This document shows positions 27,209 to 35,982 of a stretch of DNA of 64,000 bases, one piece after another. Source of the DNA: Eubacteriaceae bacterium (GTDB lineage: Bacteria; Bacillota; Clostridia; Eubacteriales; Anaerofustaceae); NCBI GenBank assembly GCA_009782875.1, contig WRIE01000007.1, positions 1 to 64,000 on the forward strand. Reading direction: 5' to 3'. The position numbers and the translations under genes were made by a program. Each line of letters starts with the position of its first letter. Positions within the stretch are counted from its first letter, which is position 1. The notes below the pieces were generated by a model that saw only the letters and a list, made by a program, of their open reading frames with translations, had not been told where the DNA came from and did not search any database.

Positions 27209-27493
27209 TTACTTGATTTCGTAGGATTTGATATCAGGGTCTTTATCGGTGAGTTCGACCAGTTGGGGCAAAATTGTTTGGAAGTGGTCTGTTTCGCCGT
27301 GGAGGTCAAGGGCTTCTTGTGATGCCCAACCTTCGACAAACCTAAATAGACATTCGTCTACTGTGTCCCTGAAAAGACTGTAGAAAAGACACCCTTCTTC
27401 TTTTAGTGTCCCATCTATAAGCGGTTTGGCCTTTTCAATCATTTCTTTTTCTTTGCCGGGAACGGCATGGAGGTCAGCATGGACTATGATCAT
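27209..27493 (-). CDS. Antibiotic-biosynthesis-monooxygenase-fold protein
   Basis: The 94-residue dimeric ferredoxin-like (ABM/YgiN) protein begins MIIVHADLHAVPGKEKEMIEKA, with typical core residues in GCLFYSLFRDTVDECLFRFVEGWASQEAL. Relatives act as quinol monooxygenases, haem-degrading enzymes or have no known activity; the sequence does not decide. AAGGAGAG precedes the ATG. Single-gene unit on the minus strand. Confidence 0.87.
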   Translation of the reverse strand: MIIVHADLHAVPGKEKEMIEKAKPLIDGTLKEEGCLFYSLFRDTVDECLFRFVEGWASQEALDLHGETDHFQTILPQLVELTDKDPDIKSYEIK

Positions 27494-28174
27494 TATTATT
27501 CTCTCCTTTTATATTAATATGGTTAATCCAATAACGCTATTATACTGTAGTTACATGTCATCTACACATAACTACTTTATTAAGCTTTGTCTGCATTTGT
27601 CTTCATTGGCATTTTGGCCTGGTAAGAAAAAATGGGTTGATTTCAATGATATTTGTTATAATAAAGAAATTACAGATAGTGCCTTGATGAAAATTTTCAT
27701 TTTCGCTTCGATTGCTTGTATTTTAAGACAATTTTTGATATGGTTGTTGCATAGTAACTGTAATGAAATATGAAAACATATTCAATACAACTTTAGTTGA
27801 CAATAGATTTTATCACGTGTAATCTAATAACCAGGCATGGGTAGTCGATTAGTTTCGCAAAACTCCAATTAGCAGCAATCTTAGACATTAAATTCGCATA
27901 AAATTGAGCAAATTTCACCTAAACCACAGTATTGCAGAAAAAATAGCACGCCACAGCCCTTTATTGGTTGCTAATGTGAAAGACATTATATAAAGATGGA
28001 AAATGTCAATATGTGTAATTTCATTTTAGCCTTGATATCAAATATTGGCGGCTAGTATAGAAGCCAATAGTAGTTAGTTGCGCTATTTCAAAGATCAATG
28101 TAACTATAAAATACATACAAACAGCAATATATATTAAGACGTAATCATTCTTAGAAACTAAAGGGGGATTTCAA
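27494..28174. other. Intergenic region upstream of the VWA/kinase cassette
   Basis: A 681-base AT-rich region with no supported gene. The TATAAT-like words at 27658 and 28106 (TATAAA) could belong to promoters of the flanking genes, but no pair with a good -35 element is convincing. Confidence 0.35.
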
Positions 28175-28837
28175 ATGACCAGCTTTGTAATGTCAAAGCA
28201 TCAAATGGTAGTTCTTTTTAGCCTTCTTAGCAAAAGGGCAATTCCAATTGGATTTGTTGATTTGCTGCCTGTCTGCAACAATGACAGGATAGCAATTGTT
28301 AGAGGTTTTATCGAGAACAAGATATTGATTCCATCAGATAACAAACTAAACACTGACAAAAACTTAGAGGCTTACCTTGAACCAATATTCACAAGTGAAA
28401 AGGTTCTTATTTTAAGCTATGGCATAAGCGAGCTGGGCCATTTGTTTAATGCGACATTTTATACATCAAAAGGCAGCTTAGTCGCGCTTTTGGACTTGCC
28501 TGACAACATGGTCCAAATGGTGAAATTCGACAACTATTCCGAACTGGATATTTTTCTGCCTTCATTAAGCCAATCACGCGAGATGAATGGCGAGTATATT
28601 AATTACGTTTTATTCCGCAGAGACACACAAACCGTCCATAGTGCAAAAAAAGCAAATGGTTTGGTGGATGTGGAAGAGCTTGTAGCGGATGTATCACAAA
28701 CACTGGCAAAACAAATTTTTACAACCTCCCTTAAAGACTATCAAAAGCTGTTTGCAAATAAGGCAAGAGAAGTATTTGATGTATTCAATCAGCAGCCTGT
28801 AGCAGTCCATGTTAACTCCTGCAAGTATTGCATGTGA
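28175..28837 (+). CDS. Unrecognised 220-aa protein, first gene of VWA/kinase cassette
   Basis: A soluble protein without signal or membrane segment. Residues 1-60 read as helices resembling a small winged-helix-like unit (MSKHQMVVLFSLLSKRAI ... IVRGFIENKILI). About 70-130 is a beta-rich part with TFYTSKGSLVALLDLPDNMV, and 165-205 is helical. The last residues, NSCKYCM, hold a CxxC pair. The overall plan is faintly like the chaperone-type accessory proteins of type VII secretion, but I cannot show homology. AGGGGG lies before the ATG. The next gene starts 68 bases downstream, and the three genes run in one direction up to the terminator at 31628, so a joint function with the kinase-like and VWA proteins is likely. 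Confidence 0.7.
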   Translation: MTSFVMSKHQMVVLFSLLSKRAIPIGFVDLLPVCNNDRIAIVRGFIENKILIPSDNKLNTDKNLEAYLEPIFTSEKVLILSYGISELGHLFNATFYTSKGSLVALLDLPDNMVQMVKFDNYSELDIFLPSLSQSREMNGEYINYVLFRRDTQTVHSAKKANGLVDVEELVADVSQTLAKQIFTTSLKDYQKLFANKAREVFDVFNQQPVAVHVNSCKYCM

Positions 28838-28905
28838 GATGGTTTTGCTGTGGCGCTTAATGGTTGAATTTTTGTGTATATCAGAGTTACAATAGAAGAA
28901 TGGCA

Positions 28906-30780
28906 ATGGAAGAAAAAAACCGTATCGAGAGTAAAGCTCCTATTGAAAACTTTGAAGACATTGAATTTGAATCTTATGACTACCTTGTTGTTGACTTTAG
29001 TGCATTTTTTTCCGATATTAGCCAAAAGTTGGCATATGTATTAAACAACAGCAACAGAGTATTGATATCGACAACCTTTCATGAAGAATGCATGCAAACA
29101 AGGCTGGTGGCTAGCCTATCGAGAAGGAAACTGTTCGATTTAAATAATTCTCGAGTTCCAATAACTGGGCTTACCGTGGCATCTTCAAAAATAACCAATG
29201 TGAATGGTAGAATCGACACTTACAGGTTGGCAAGCTCCCTATGCCAGCAAGGCAAAAAATTGTTGGTTGTTGCAGATAACTCGACCCTTGCGGAAAACAT
29301 ATTCTCGAATGGAATTGATTGTGACATTTTTGATTTATCTATAGAATCGATGTTAAGCAAGGCAGATCTAAGCCTAAAGACACTTTGGCTAGAGAATACT
29401 ATGTATGCTACAACCGAGACGCCAAAAGGGCCTGAGCTATACACAGCCACAGGGAGCATCACTTTAAGCTCGATTTTTAATGATTCTGGCCGGGAGGCCT
29501 TGATATGCAACATTTTAGGCAATGAGCTTTTGTTTGCAAAGATATATAAAAGTGTTTCGTTGACAAAGGAAAAAATAAGCAATGTAGAAAACCTAGTCGA
29601 AGTTGGAAGAGATTTGGGTGTTAGCTGGGCAGCCTTTCCATTGGAAGTAGTATATTCTGATACTGGATTGTCGGAGCCAGTCGGATTCACAATGCGCCGA
29701 CTACCCGAGGCAATGAAAACATTAGACAAAATCGAGCTCTTTTCTGGTAGAAACGATGACGTGCTGCCAAAATATTCCTTAGTCCCATTCTTGTTTCCAT
29801 ATGTGCTTTGTCTTGATATTGTAAGCAAGATAAACTGGATGAGCACAAAAGGCGTGTTGGCAACAGATATGAATGATGGCAATTTCGCAGTATTGCAGTC
29901 AGATGTGTTTTTTATGGATGTAGATAGTTTTGCTTGTGGCAGCTATGTCAGTGACACTATTGCCCAAAACAATACAACTCGGGAATTTGATTTTACCCAA
30001 AAACAAGAAATCATCCAATTTGCCACAGAGTCTCTATTGATACTGTGTTTCAAGCTAATCACTTTAGGTGTGCAGCCAATGTACAAGGGGCGCTTCAGGT
30101 TCCGCACAAACAGGGTTAACAGGCAACTGGATTATAAATGGAATTTGATACCTAAGAACTTGAGGGATTTGTTCTCTAAAGTTTTCGAGAATAATGAGGT
30201 TTGCCGAATTGGTGAATTAGCCAACGAACTTGCCATTGCCATCAGGACTTTAAAAGAGAATGGGATAGGTTCGACATTGATGAGAGAAGCAGTAGGCGAG
30301 CATATTTTTATGACAAGAAGCGACGATTTAGGCCAAGCTTTCTTCTGCATGATGTCACTCTCAGCCGATGAATCAAACGATTTGCTCTACTTTAATTTTA
30401 ATGTAGATGCTTCGCTGCCGATAATGGTTGCCGCAGATTCAAATCCAAACAAGCTGTTCTTTTTTTATAGAAATTCTGACCAAACATATAGTATTGCTGC
30501 ATTTGATGGAAATTCGTACAAATATTTAAGCGCAGAGAAAAGCCCAGGTGGAAAGATCACACTGCACTTAGTCCAGAATGGGCAACAAAATTCTGCAAAA
30601 TGGAGAATCGAGTCGTTGGAAGCTGGGAATCCTGGCTGTTTAGAGTGTGTGATTGGTTGTGAAGCATATCCTTCATTAGTCTTGGAAGTCGACCAACACT
30701 CGTCTAGCCTAACTCTGGCAGACAGGCTGAATTTCCCGCATGCTAGCCGGCAACAGTTCATGTTGTCGATATGCTCTTAA
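28906..30780 (+). CDS. PIN-like / divergent kinase / beta-trefoil fusion protein
   Basis: The 624-residue protein reads as three parts. Residues 22-150 look PIN-like: YDYLVVDFSAFF (Asp30), then GKKLLVVADNSTLAENI (Asp124). Residues about 195-455 resemble a protein-kinase fold: GNELLFAKIYK (Lys212 or Lys215), a catalytic-loop-like ATDMNDGNFAV (Asp321, Asn326) and FMDVDSF in the DFG position (Asp338). Residues 475-624 look like a ricin-type beta-trefoil, with QTYSIAAFDGNSYKYLSA and a QNSAKWRIES end-of-repeat. TerY-linked kinases have a similar core. The start is ATG 28906 (AGAAG at 7 bases); ATG 28900 is possible. Domain calls were made by eye. It may be an active kinase with atypical motifs or a pseudokinase. 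Confidence 0.65.
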   Translation: MEEKNRIESKAPIENFEDIEFESYDYLVVDFSAFFSDISQKLAYVLNNSNRVLISTTFHEECMQTRLVASLSRRKLFDLNNSRVPITGLTVASSKITNVNGRIDTYRLASSLCQQGKKLLVVADNSTLAENIFSNGIDCDIFDLSIESMLSKADLSLKTLWLENTMYATTETPKGPELYTATGSITLSSIFNDSGREALICNILGNELLFAKIYKSVSLTKEKISNVENLVEVGRDLGVSWAAFPLEVVYSDTGLSEPVGFTMRRLPEAMKTLDKIELFSGRNDDVLPKYSLVPFLFPYVLCLDIVSKINWMSTKGVLATDMNDGNFAVLQSDVFFMDVDSFACGSYVSDTIAQNNTTREFDFTQKQEIIQFATESLLILCFKLITLGVQPMYKGRFRFRTNRVNRQLDYKWNLIPKNLRDLFSKVFENNEVCRIGELANELAIAIRTLKENGIGSTLMREAVGEHIFMTRSDDLGQAFFCMMSLSADESNDLLYFNFNVDASLPIMVAADSNPNKLFFFYRNSDQTYSIAAFDGNSYKYLSAEKSPGGKITLHLVQNGQQNSAKWRIESLEAGNPGCLECVIGCEAYPSLVLEVDQHSSSLTLADRLNFPHASRQQFMLSICS

Positions 30781-30865
30781 AAAATATAATCGCTAAGACC
30801 GAAATGGAAAAAACATACGGCGCATTGGCAAAAAAAGTTTAAGTGCGTTGCGATAGGTGGCTTTT

Positions 30866-31609
30866 ATGAACACAAACATTTTACAAAATTCGGCAAAACG
30901 CATGCCGATTGCACTCTGTCTCGATGTGTCGCCTTCGATGGGGATGAAAAAGAGGATCGAGCATTTGAATATAGCTGTTAAAATGTTTTTCAAATCGTTG
31001 AAGGATGACCCTAAGGTTCTGTCTTCTGCTGAGATTGCCATTGTTTGTTTTAGCACTGGTGTTGTCGCAGACAGAGACTTTCGGTACCTAGACGCTTTCC
31101 CAATCCCCCGTTTTGCGCCAGTGAAAAAGGGCAGGACAAATATGGCTGCTGGCATACAAAGGGCTCTTGAAAAAATTCGTGACCACAAATATATTTTGGA
31201 CACATCCGAAATTGAGTATCATGTACCATTTTTGATTGTCATCACTGACGGCAACCCGGACAATAACGATGACAAAGAGTTGTTGGGCAAAGTTGTAGAA
31301 GAGTTGAAGGAACTCGGCCACTTGCCTGAGTCAGAGCAAATAGTCCCCATAATCGTTGGTGTTGGAGACGAGTCGGATTCTGACAAGTTGGATGAGATAG
31401 CAAGCGGGTTTGCCGTGAAAGCGTTGCGTGTCAACTCATTGGATGAGGAAGAAAACCTCTTTACAGACATCTTCACTTTCATAAGCAAATCAGTGCTGTA
31501 CAGTGTCAAGGGAGACCGCAATGCCTCCGAGCAGATCAAGGCCACATTGGCAGGATACAATCAACTGCAGGAACAATTTGAACAAGCGAAACTGCGAAGT
31601 GTGTTTTAA
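30866..31609 (+). CDS. TerY-like VWA-domain protein
   Basis: The 247-residue stand-alone von Willebrand A protein has a complete MIDAS: Asp20-Val-Ser22-Pro-Ser24 in LCLDVSPSMG, Thr91 in GRTNMAAG and Asp128 in VITDGNPD. It has no signal peptide, so it acts in the cytosol, probably as a metal-dependent protein-binding partner. Single-domain VWA proteins beside a kinase and a phosphatase are known from TerY modules of tellurite-resistance-type loci; here the phosphatase is absent. The start is ATG 30866, with AGGTGG five bases upstream; the in-frame GTG at 30857 overlaps that site. It is followed by a terminator. Confidence 0.87.
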   Translation: MNTNILQNSAKRMPIALCLDVSPSMGMKKRIEHLNIAVKMFFKSLKDDPKVLSSAEIAIVCFSTGVVADRDFRYLDAFPIPRFAPVKKGRTNMAAGIQRALEKIRDHKYILDTSEIEYHVPFLIVITDGNPDNNDDKELLGKVVEELKELGHLPESEQIVPIIVGVGDESDSDKLDEIASGFAVKALRVNSLDEEENLFTDIFTFISKSVLYSVKGDRNASEQIKATLAGYNQLQEQFEQAKLRSVF

Positions 31610-31627
31610 AAACAAAAATTGCTATTG

Positions 31628-31656
31628 AACCCCTTCTGTGAGGATGGGGTTTTTTT
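31628..31656 (+). terminator. Terminator closing the VWA/kinase cassette
   Basis: AACCCC (31628-31633) and GGGGTT (31646-31651), with a run of seven T, 19 bases after the VWA stop codon. Confidence 0.85.
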
Positions 31657-31937
31657 GAGGTCAAGTTGATAAAACGTGCCGCAAGTAATTTCTTTGCTGC
31701 TAGAATTATTCCACAGCAACAAAGCCATTCTTGTTGAAAATGCTCTCTGCTTGCATGTCGCATTCGGGAAGTGAAAAACTGCCTAGGCTATCCATGCGTT
31801 ATGAATAGCCTACAGCATGCTGGCTTTTTTGTGGAGCATCCTACAAACTTGGCAATAACTCGAGGATTTGGGTTATCAGGTTGTGTAAAAACGAAAGAAA
31901 AAGCCCAAATAGAGGCGAAAGAAAGTATGGTTTAAGT

Positions 31938-33149
31938 ATGGATCTTGACAGAATTAGAGTAGCAACTAACGAAATAAGAAATGTACACCCCTCCTTCCTT
32001 GGCGATACCACTAAAGCATTCGAATATATAAAAACTTTGCCAATGTATGCCCAGACCCCTCTAATCAGCTTGGACAACTTGGCGGCTCAAGTTGGGATCG
32101 GAAAACTGCTTGTAAAAGATGAGTCAAACCGGTTTGGCCTAAAGTCATTCAAACCAATTGGAAGTGTTTTTGCAGTTTCAACGCTGCTTTCCGAGTTGGT
32201 GTCTGGTTGTGAGCCACACTTCTTTGATAGTCTTGAAGAAAACCTTTTGGATTTTGCCAACAAGCCGGTTTTTGCCACTGCATCTGACGGAAACCACGGC
32301 TATGGGCTGGCATGGGCGGCAAATATCTTTGGATGCAAATCAACAGTTTTTTTGCCTGCGGGCACTGTGGAAAGCCGGATTTCGGCAATCGACTCGATAC
32401 CCAATGGCAAAGCTGTTTTGACGACTGTTGGTTATGATGAAACAGTTAATCATGCAAAGGAATATGCCCAGTCCAGCGGGGCTGTGTTGGTCCAAGATAC
32501 ATCCTTTGAAGGATACGAGGATGTCCCAAAGTTGATTATGCAAGGATATTGCGCAATTGCATGCGAGATAACCGAACAAATTGAAATTCTTCAAGTTATG
32601 CCAACCCATGTGTTTTTGCAGGCAGGAGTCGGCTCATTTGCTGCTGCTGTGTTATTGGGGCTAAAGAGCTTTTTTGAAGCTAAAGCTCGCCCAATGCCGG
32701 AATTCGCTATCGTCGAACCTCTTTCAGCCGCTTGCTTATTCGAGTCTGCCATATCCGCTTGCAAGGAAATCGTAAGTGTGGTGGAGGAGGAGACGATAAT
32801 GGCTGGTTTGAAATGCGGCACTCCTTCTAGGCATGCGTGGGAGGTGCTTAAGGATTGTGCAAGGTACTTTATTGCGTGCCCGGATTCTGTGAGCGCACAT
32901 GGGATGTGGGTTTTGGCTCATCCGGCAGGGGAGGATGCTCGAATTGTGTCAGGCGAGTCAGGGAGTGTTGGAGCGGGGTTGGTTAGCGCGCTAAGACACC
33001 CTAGTTGTGCGGGGATTAAGGAAACACTAGGTCTTGGCAAGGATTCTGTCGTTCTTGTTATAAACACTGAAGGGGACACAGATCCGTCGAACTACCACCA
33101 AATTATAAATGATATCTCAAACAAGCAATTCAATATGCTTGGTATTTGA
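31938..33149 (+). CDS. dpaL: Diaminopropionate ammonia-lyase
   Basis: The PLP enzyme (403 residues) converts 2,3-diaminopropionate to pyruvate and two ammonia. The Schiff-base Lys is Lys72 in GLKSFKPIG. The cofactor and family blocks are FATASDGNHGYGLAWAA, GYDETVNHAKEYAQ and DTSFEGYEDVP, followed by QAGVGSFAAAVLLG and a glycine-rich GESGSVGAGLVSAL phosphate loop. Length fits the family. ATG 31938 gives the typical N-terminus; the frame stays open to a TTG at 31881 without family similarity. No neighbouring diaminopropionate biosynthesis gene is present, so a catabolic role in amino-acid fermentation is likely. A transposon lies nine bases after the stop codon. Confidence 0.92.
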   Translation: MDLDRIRVATNEIRNVHPSFLGDTTKAFEYIKTLPMYAQTPLISLDNLAAQVGIGKLLVKDESNRFGLKSFKPIGSVFAVSTLLSELVSGCEPHFFDSLEENLLDFANKPVFATASDGNHGYGLAWAANIFGCKSTVFLPAGTVESRISAIDSIPNGKAVLTTVGYDETVNHAKEYAQSSGAVLVQDTSFEGYEDVPKLIMQGYCAIACEITEQIEILQVMPTHVFLQAGVGSFAAAVLLGLKSFFEAKARPMPEFAIVEPLSAACLFESAISACKEIVSVVEEETIMAGLKCGTPSRHAWEVLKDCARYFIACPDSVSAHGMWVLAHPAGEDARIVSGESGSVGAGLVSALRHPSCAGIKETLGLGKDSVVLVINTEGDTDPSNYHQIINDISNKQFNMLGI

Positions 33150-33158
33150 ATCTATGTT

Positions 33159-34533
33159 ACTGTAATTGCAAAGCCAACACGAGGAATCCTCAAAGCATAA
33201 ACTTGTGCTTGTCGAAATATCAAGAATTACGTTGAAAATTGACATCATATTATGAAAAAAGAGGCAACACACCGCATTAATGGTATTATGAGTTTGCATA
33301 CAAAAATACCAATCAGGTGAAGCCTCATGATTAATATACCACTAAACAGCCAGATTGCAAAGCGACTTGAAAGGCTAGCCATTTATGAAGCCTCCCAGCA
33401 GAAAAAGGCAATGCTGGCGGGCAGGATAATGGCAGCGATGATTTTGCCGGGATATTGCGGAAAGCTCAGTGGCATCGAGCGGAGGACTGGATTGAGCCGG
33501 GAGACATATGGCTATATGCTGAGGGACAATAGCTGGGACGACAGCCCGCTTGGCGGCTATGCCGGAATAACTGCGGCGGAAAAGGCTTTTTCTGCCGCTC
33601 AAGGGGCTGGCAAACCGGTGGTTGTGTGCTTGGACGGCACCATCAACACAAGGGAGGCTCCCCGGAGCGGGACAACCAGCCCCTCGGAGGGGATGGGCTT
33701 CCACTACTCGCACAAGGACAAAAAGAAAGTTTACGGCTGCCAGACTGCCGGGATGCTTATTGGCGCCATGGGCAGCGATTTTTTGTGCCATGGCTTCAGG
33801 ATATATGGCAAAACAAAGTCCAAAATAGAGCTGGCCCGGGAATTGATATCATGCTTGCCAGAGGCCGAAACCGTTAGTTGCGCGGTTTCCGGCTGCTGGT
33901 ATGCAAATAAAAACATAATCCCGGAATTTTGGGCCAAAGGCTATGAAGTGGTTTGCGCATTGAAAACCAACAGGATAATCTATCCCGCAGGGCACAGGAT
34001 CCAAATCAAGGATTTCTCAAAGCTGGTTGAGAAAAACGAGTGTTGCCTCGTTACAGCAAACTCGAAAAAGTACTATATCTACAAGCTTGAGACCCGCTTG
34101 GCGGGCATTGAAAACCCGGCGGTGCTTATAAGCTGGCCTGAGGATGGGTTTGGCAACGAGAAAGCGATGAGAGCCTTCCTCTGCTCTGATGTCTTCTTGA
34201 GCGGACAGGAGATAATTCACATCTACACCCAAAGATGGGACATCGAGGTATTTTTTAAAGAGTGCAAAAACACATTTGGAGCAAAAAAAATCATGCTCCG
34301 GACAATATGCGGGATAAGGAGGCGCTGGCTGATTGCAGCGCTTGCCCACAATTTCTGTGTATCAGAGGGAGGCTCGTTCTTGGAGGGCAGGGCAGAGTTT
34401 ATTAAAAATGAATTTGAAAATCGAGGAGATTTGCTCTATGAACTGGCATACACCCTCCCCAAAAATGAATTTGCAGAGCTCTATAGTAAAATTGCGTAGT
34501 GTGTAATACTAGAATCTCTTTTTGCAATTACAG
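33159..34533 (+). mobile_element. Insertion sequence with intact ends (1375 bases)
   Basis: The ends are ACTGTAATTGCAAA (33159-33172) and its inverse TTTGCAATTACAGT (34520-34533). The 5-base direct repeat ATGTT flanks the element (33154-33158 and 34534-34538), a clear target duplication. One transposase gene fills the element. A second, degenerate copy of the family lies at 14775-15768. The right end is 54 bases from the start of the following lipoprotein gene. Confidence 0.92.
33327..34499 (+). CDS. IS4-superfamily (IS701-like) DDE transposase
   Basis: The 390-residue transposase shows the DDE core: Asp103 in VVVCLDGTINT, the region SGCWYANKNIIPEFWAKGYEVV where the second Asp is expected, a TNRIIYPAG block, and the Glu in YTQRWDIEVFFKE. 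At the second position this protein has Gly189 (codon GGC, 33891-33893) in SGCWYANK, where relatives I know read DSWYANK; the decayed copy also has Gly. The gene is open throughout and has TGAAGCC before its ATG, but activity is uncertain because of that residue. Confidence 0.85.
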   Translation: MINIPLNSQIAKRLERLAIYEASQQKKAMLAGRIMAAMILPGYCGKLSGIERRTGLSRETYGYMLRDNSWDDSPLGGYAGITAAEKAFSAAQGAGKPVVVCLDGTINTREAPRSGTTSPSEGMGFHYSHKDKKKVYGCQTAGMLIGAMGSDFLCHGFRIYGKTKSKIELARELISCLPEAETVSCAVSGCWYANKNIIPEFWAKGYEVVCALKTNRIIYPAGHRIQIKDFSKLVEKNECCLVTANSKKYYIYKLETRLAGIENPAVLISWPEDGFGNEKAMRAFLCSDVFLSGQEIIHIYTQRWDIEVFFKECKNTFGAKKIMLRTICGIRRRWLIAALAHNFCVSEGGSFLEGRAEFIKNEFENRGDLLYELAYTLPKNEFAELYSKIA

Positions 34534-34587
34534 TATGTTAGAAGTACTAACTATTCAGCCAAAATTTTAAAAACATTAGAGGTTAAC

Positions 34588-35982
34588 TTGACAAAAAAGT
34601 ACATGAAAAAACTCATCGGCATCCTCATTCTAGCCATCTTGCTCTTTATGGCTCCAGCCTGCTCAAGCCCACCCGCTCCTGTTGACAGCCGTACCTTTGC
34701 AGAGGTCCGCGCAGAATTCACTACAGCATTGACAAAGCAGACGACCAGCGACTATGATGTGCCCGAACCGCCCGCTGGCATTTTCGAAACAGTTTATTAC
34801 CAATCAAGCGTCGGCGACTTGGCTGCTTATGTTTCCTGCGACCCGCAGGACGGCAAGCAACATCCCCTGATTATTTGGGTGGTCGGCGGTTGGGGCAACA
34901 GTATTAGCCCTGTCTTTTGGTCATATCCGGATTGGGACAACGACCAGACTGCTTGCGCTTTCCGGGAGGCTGGCATGCTCATGATGTATCCATCTTTTCG
35001 AGGCGGCAATAAAAATCCCGGCTATCAGGAATCGCTATATGGCGAGATCGATGATATCGCTGCGGCATATGAGTTCGCTGCGTCCCTTCCTTATGTAGAC
35101 ACAAATCGCATCTACCTTGGCGGACATAGCACAGGCGGCACCCGGGCGTTGCTAGCCGCGGCGTATACTGACGTGTTTAGGGCGGTTTTTTGCTTTGGCC
35201 CGGTAGGCGATATCAAAGAGCACAACCAGAGCCAATTCACTTTTGACTCGAAGGACGCGGCAGAAGTCAAAATGCGTTCCCCAATCAATTGGCTAAAAGA
35301 CATCAACTCGCCCACATTTGTTATTGAAGGGTCTTGCAATTCTTCGGAGGTTAGGAAGATTGAAAAAGCCTCGCAAAATGGAAATCTTCACTGTTTTGTT
35401 GTTAATGACACAGACCACTATGGCGTACTTGCCCCCGTTACCATCTTGATCGCCGAAAAGATGAAATATGATACTGGCACTGAGTGCAATATCACCCTCA
35501 CAAGCTCAGATATCCAAAGCGTGATGAAGATGCAGCCTATTACGCCGATGCCGGTCATGAAGCAATTTGTTGCCGATGAGATCGGAGTCCAGTTCCTCAT
35601 TCCTGCCATCTGGAGTGCGTATTTATCGCAAGATGAAACCGGATTGGTTTTCTACTCCGATGACTATGGCTACGAGGACAATTTCTGGGATACATCAATG
35701 ATTCTCATGAGACAGTTTAACCCAAACAACAACTTGACATGTGAACAGCTTGCCGCCGAGTTGGGCTTGGACTGGTCTACGGTCAGCGCACAGGAAAAGA
35801 CAATAAACGGCTGCCGAACACTTTGGCTTGATTATTATGATGATGTTGAATTCACCAGGGTGCTGGCATTTTTGAGCAAAGAGCAAATCACCCTCTTCTC
35901 TTTTTGGCTTCCCCTCGAATACACTGACGCCGGATCCTTATTGTTTAATAGTATTATCAACAGCATTCACATTGGCACGTAG
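34588..35982 (+). CDS. Surface lipoprotein with alpha/beta-hydrolase domain
   Basis: The protein of about 464 residues has a lipoprotein signal, KKLIGILILAILLFMAPAC, with the lipid-modified Cys followed by SSPPAP, so it is anchored outside the membrane. The middle is an alpha/beta hydrolase of the prolyl-oligopeptidase/dienelactone type: oxyanion region WVVGGWGNS, nucleophile elbow GGHSTGGTRA and His in NDTDHYGVLAP. The last 140 residues are a separate beta-rich domain with FVADEIGVQFLIPAIWSAYL. The substrate is unknown; ester or peptide cleavage at the surface is likely. TTG 34588 has GAGG five bases upstream; ATG 34603 is the alternative. The transposon end lies 54 bases before it, so its native promoter may be disrupted. 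Confidence 0.82.
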   Translation: MTKKYMKKLIGILILAILLFMAPACSSPPAPVDSRTFAEVRAEFTTALTKQTTSDYDVPEPPAGIFETVYYQSSVGDLAAYVSCDPQDGKQHPLIIWVVGGWGNSISPVFWSYPDWDNDQTACAFREAGMLMMYPSFRGGNKNPGYQESLYGEIDDIAAAYEFAASLPYVDTNRIYLGGHSTGGTRALLAAAYTDVFRAVFCFGPVGDIKEHNQSQFTFDSKDAAEVKMRSPINWLKDINSPTFVIEGSCNSSEVRKIEKASQNGNLHCFVVNDTDHYGVLAPVTILIAEKMKYDTGTECNITLTSSDIQSVMKMQPITPMPVMKQFVADEIGVQFLIPAIWSAYLSQDETGLVFYSDDYGYEDNFWDTSMILMRQFNPNNNLTCEQLAAELGLDWSTVSAQEKTINGCRTLWLDYYDDVEFTRVLAFLSKEQITLFSFWLPLEYTDAGSLLFNSIINSIHIGT

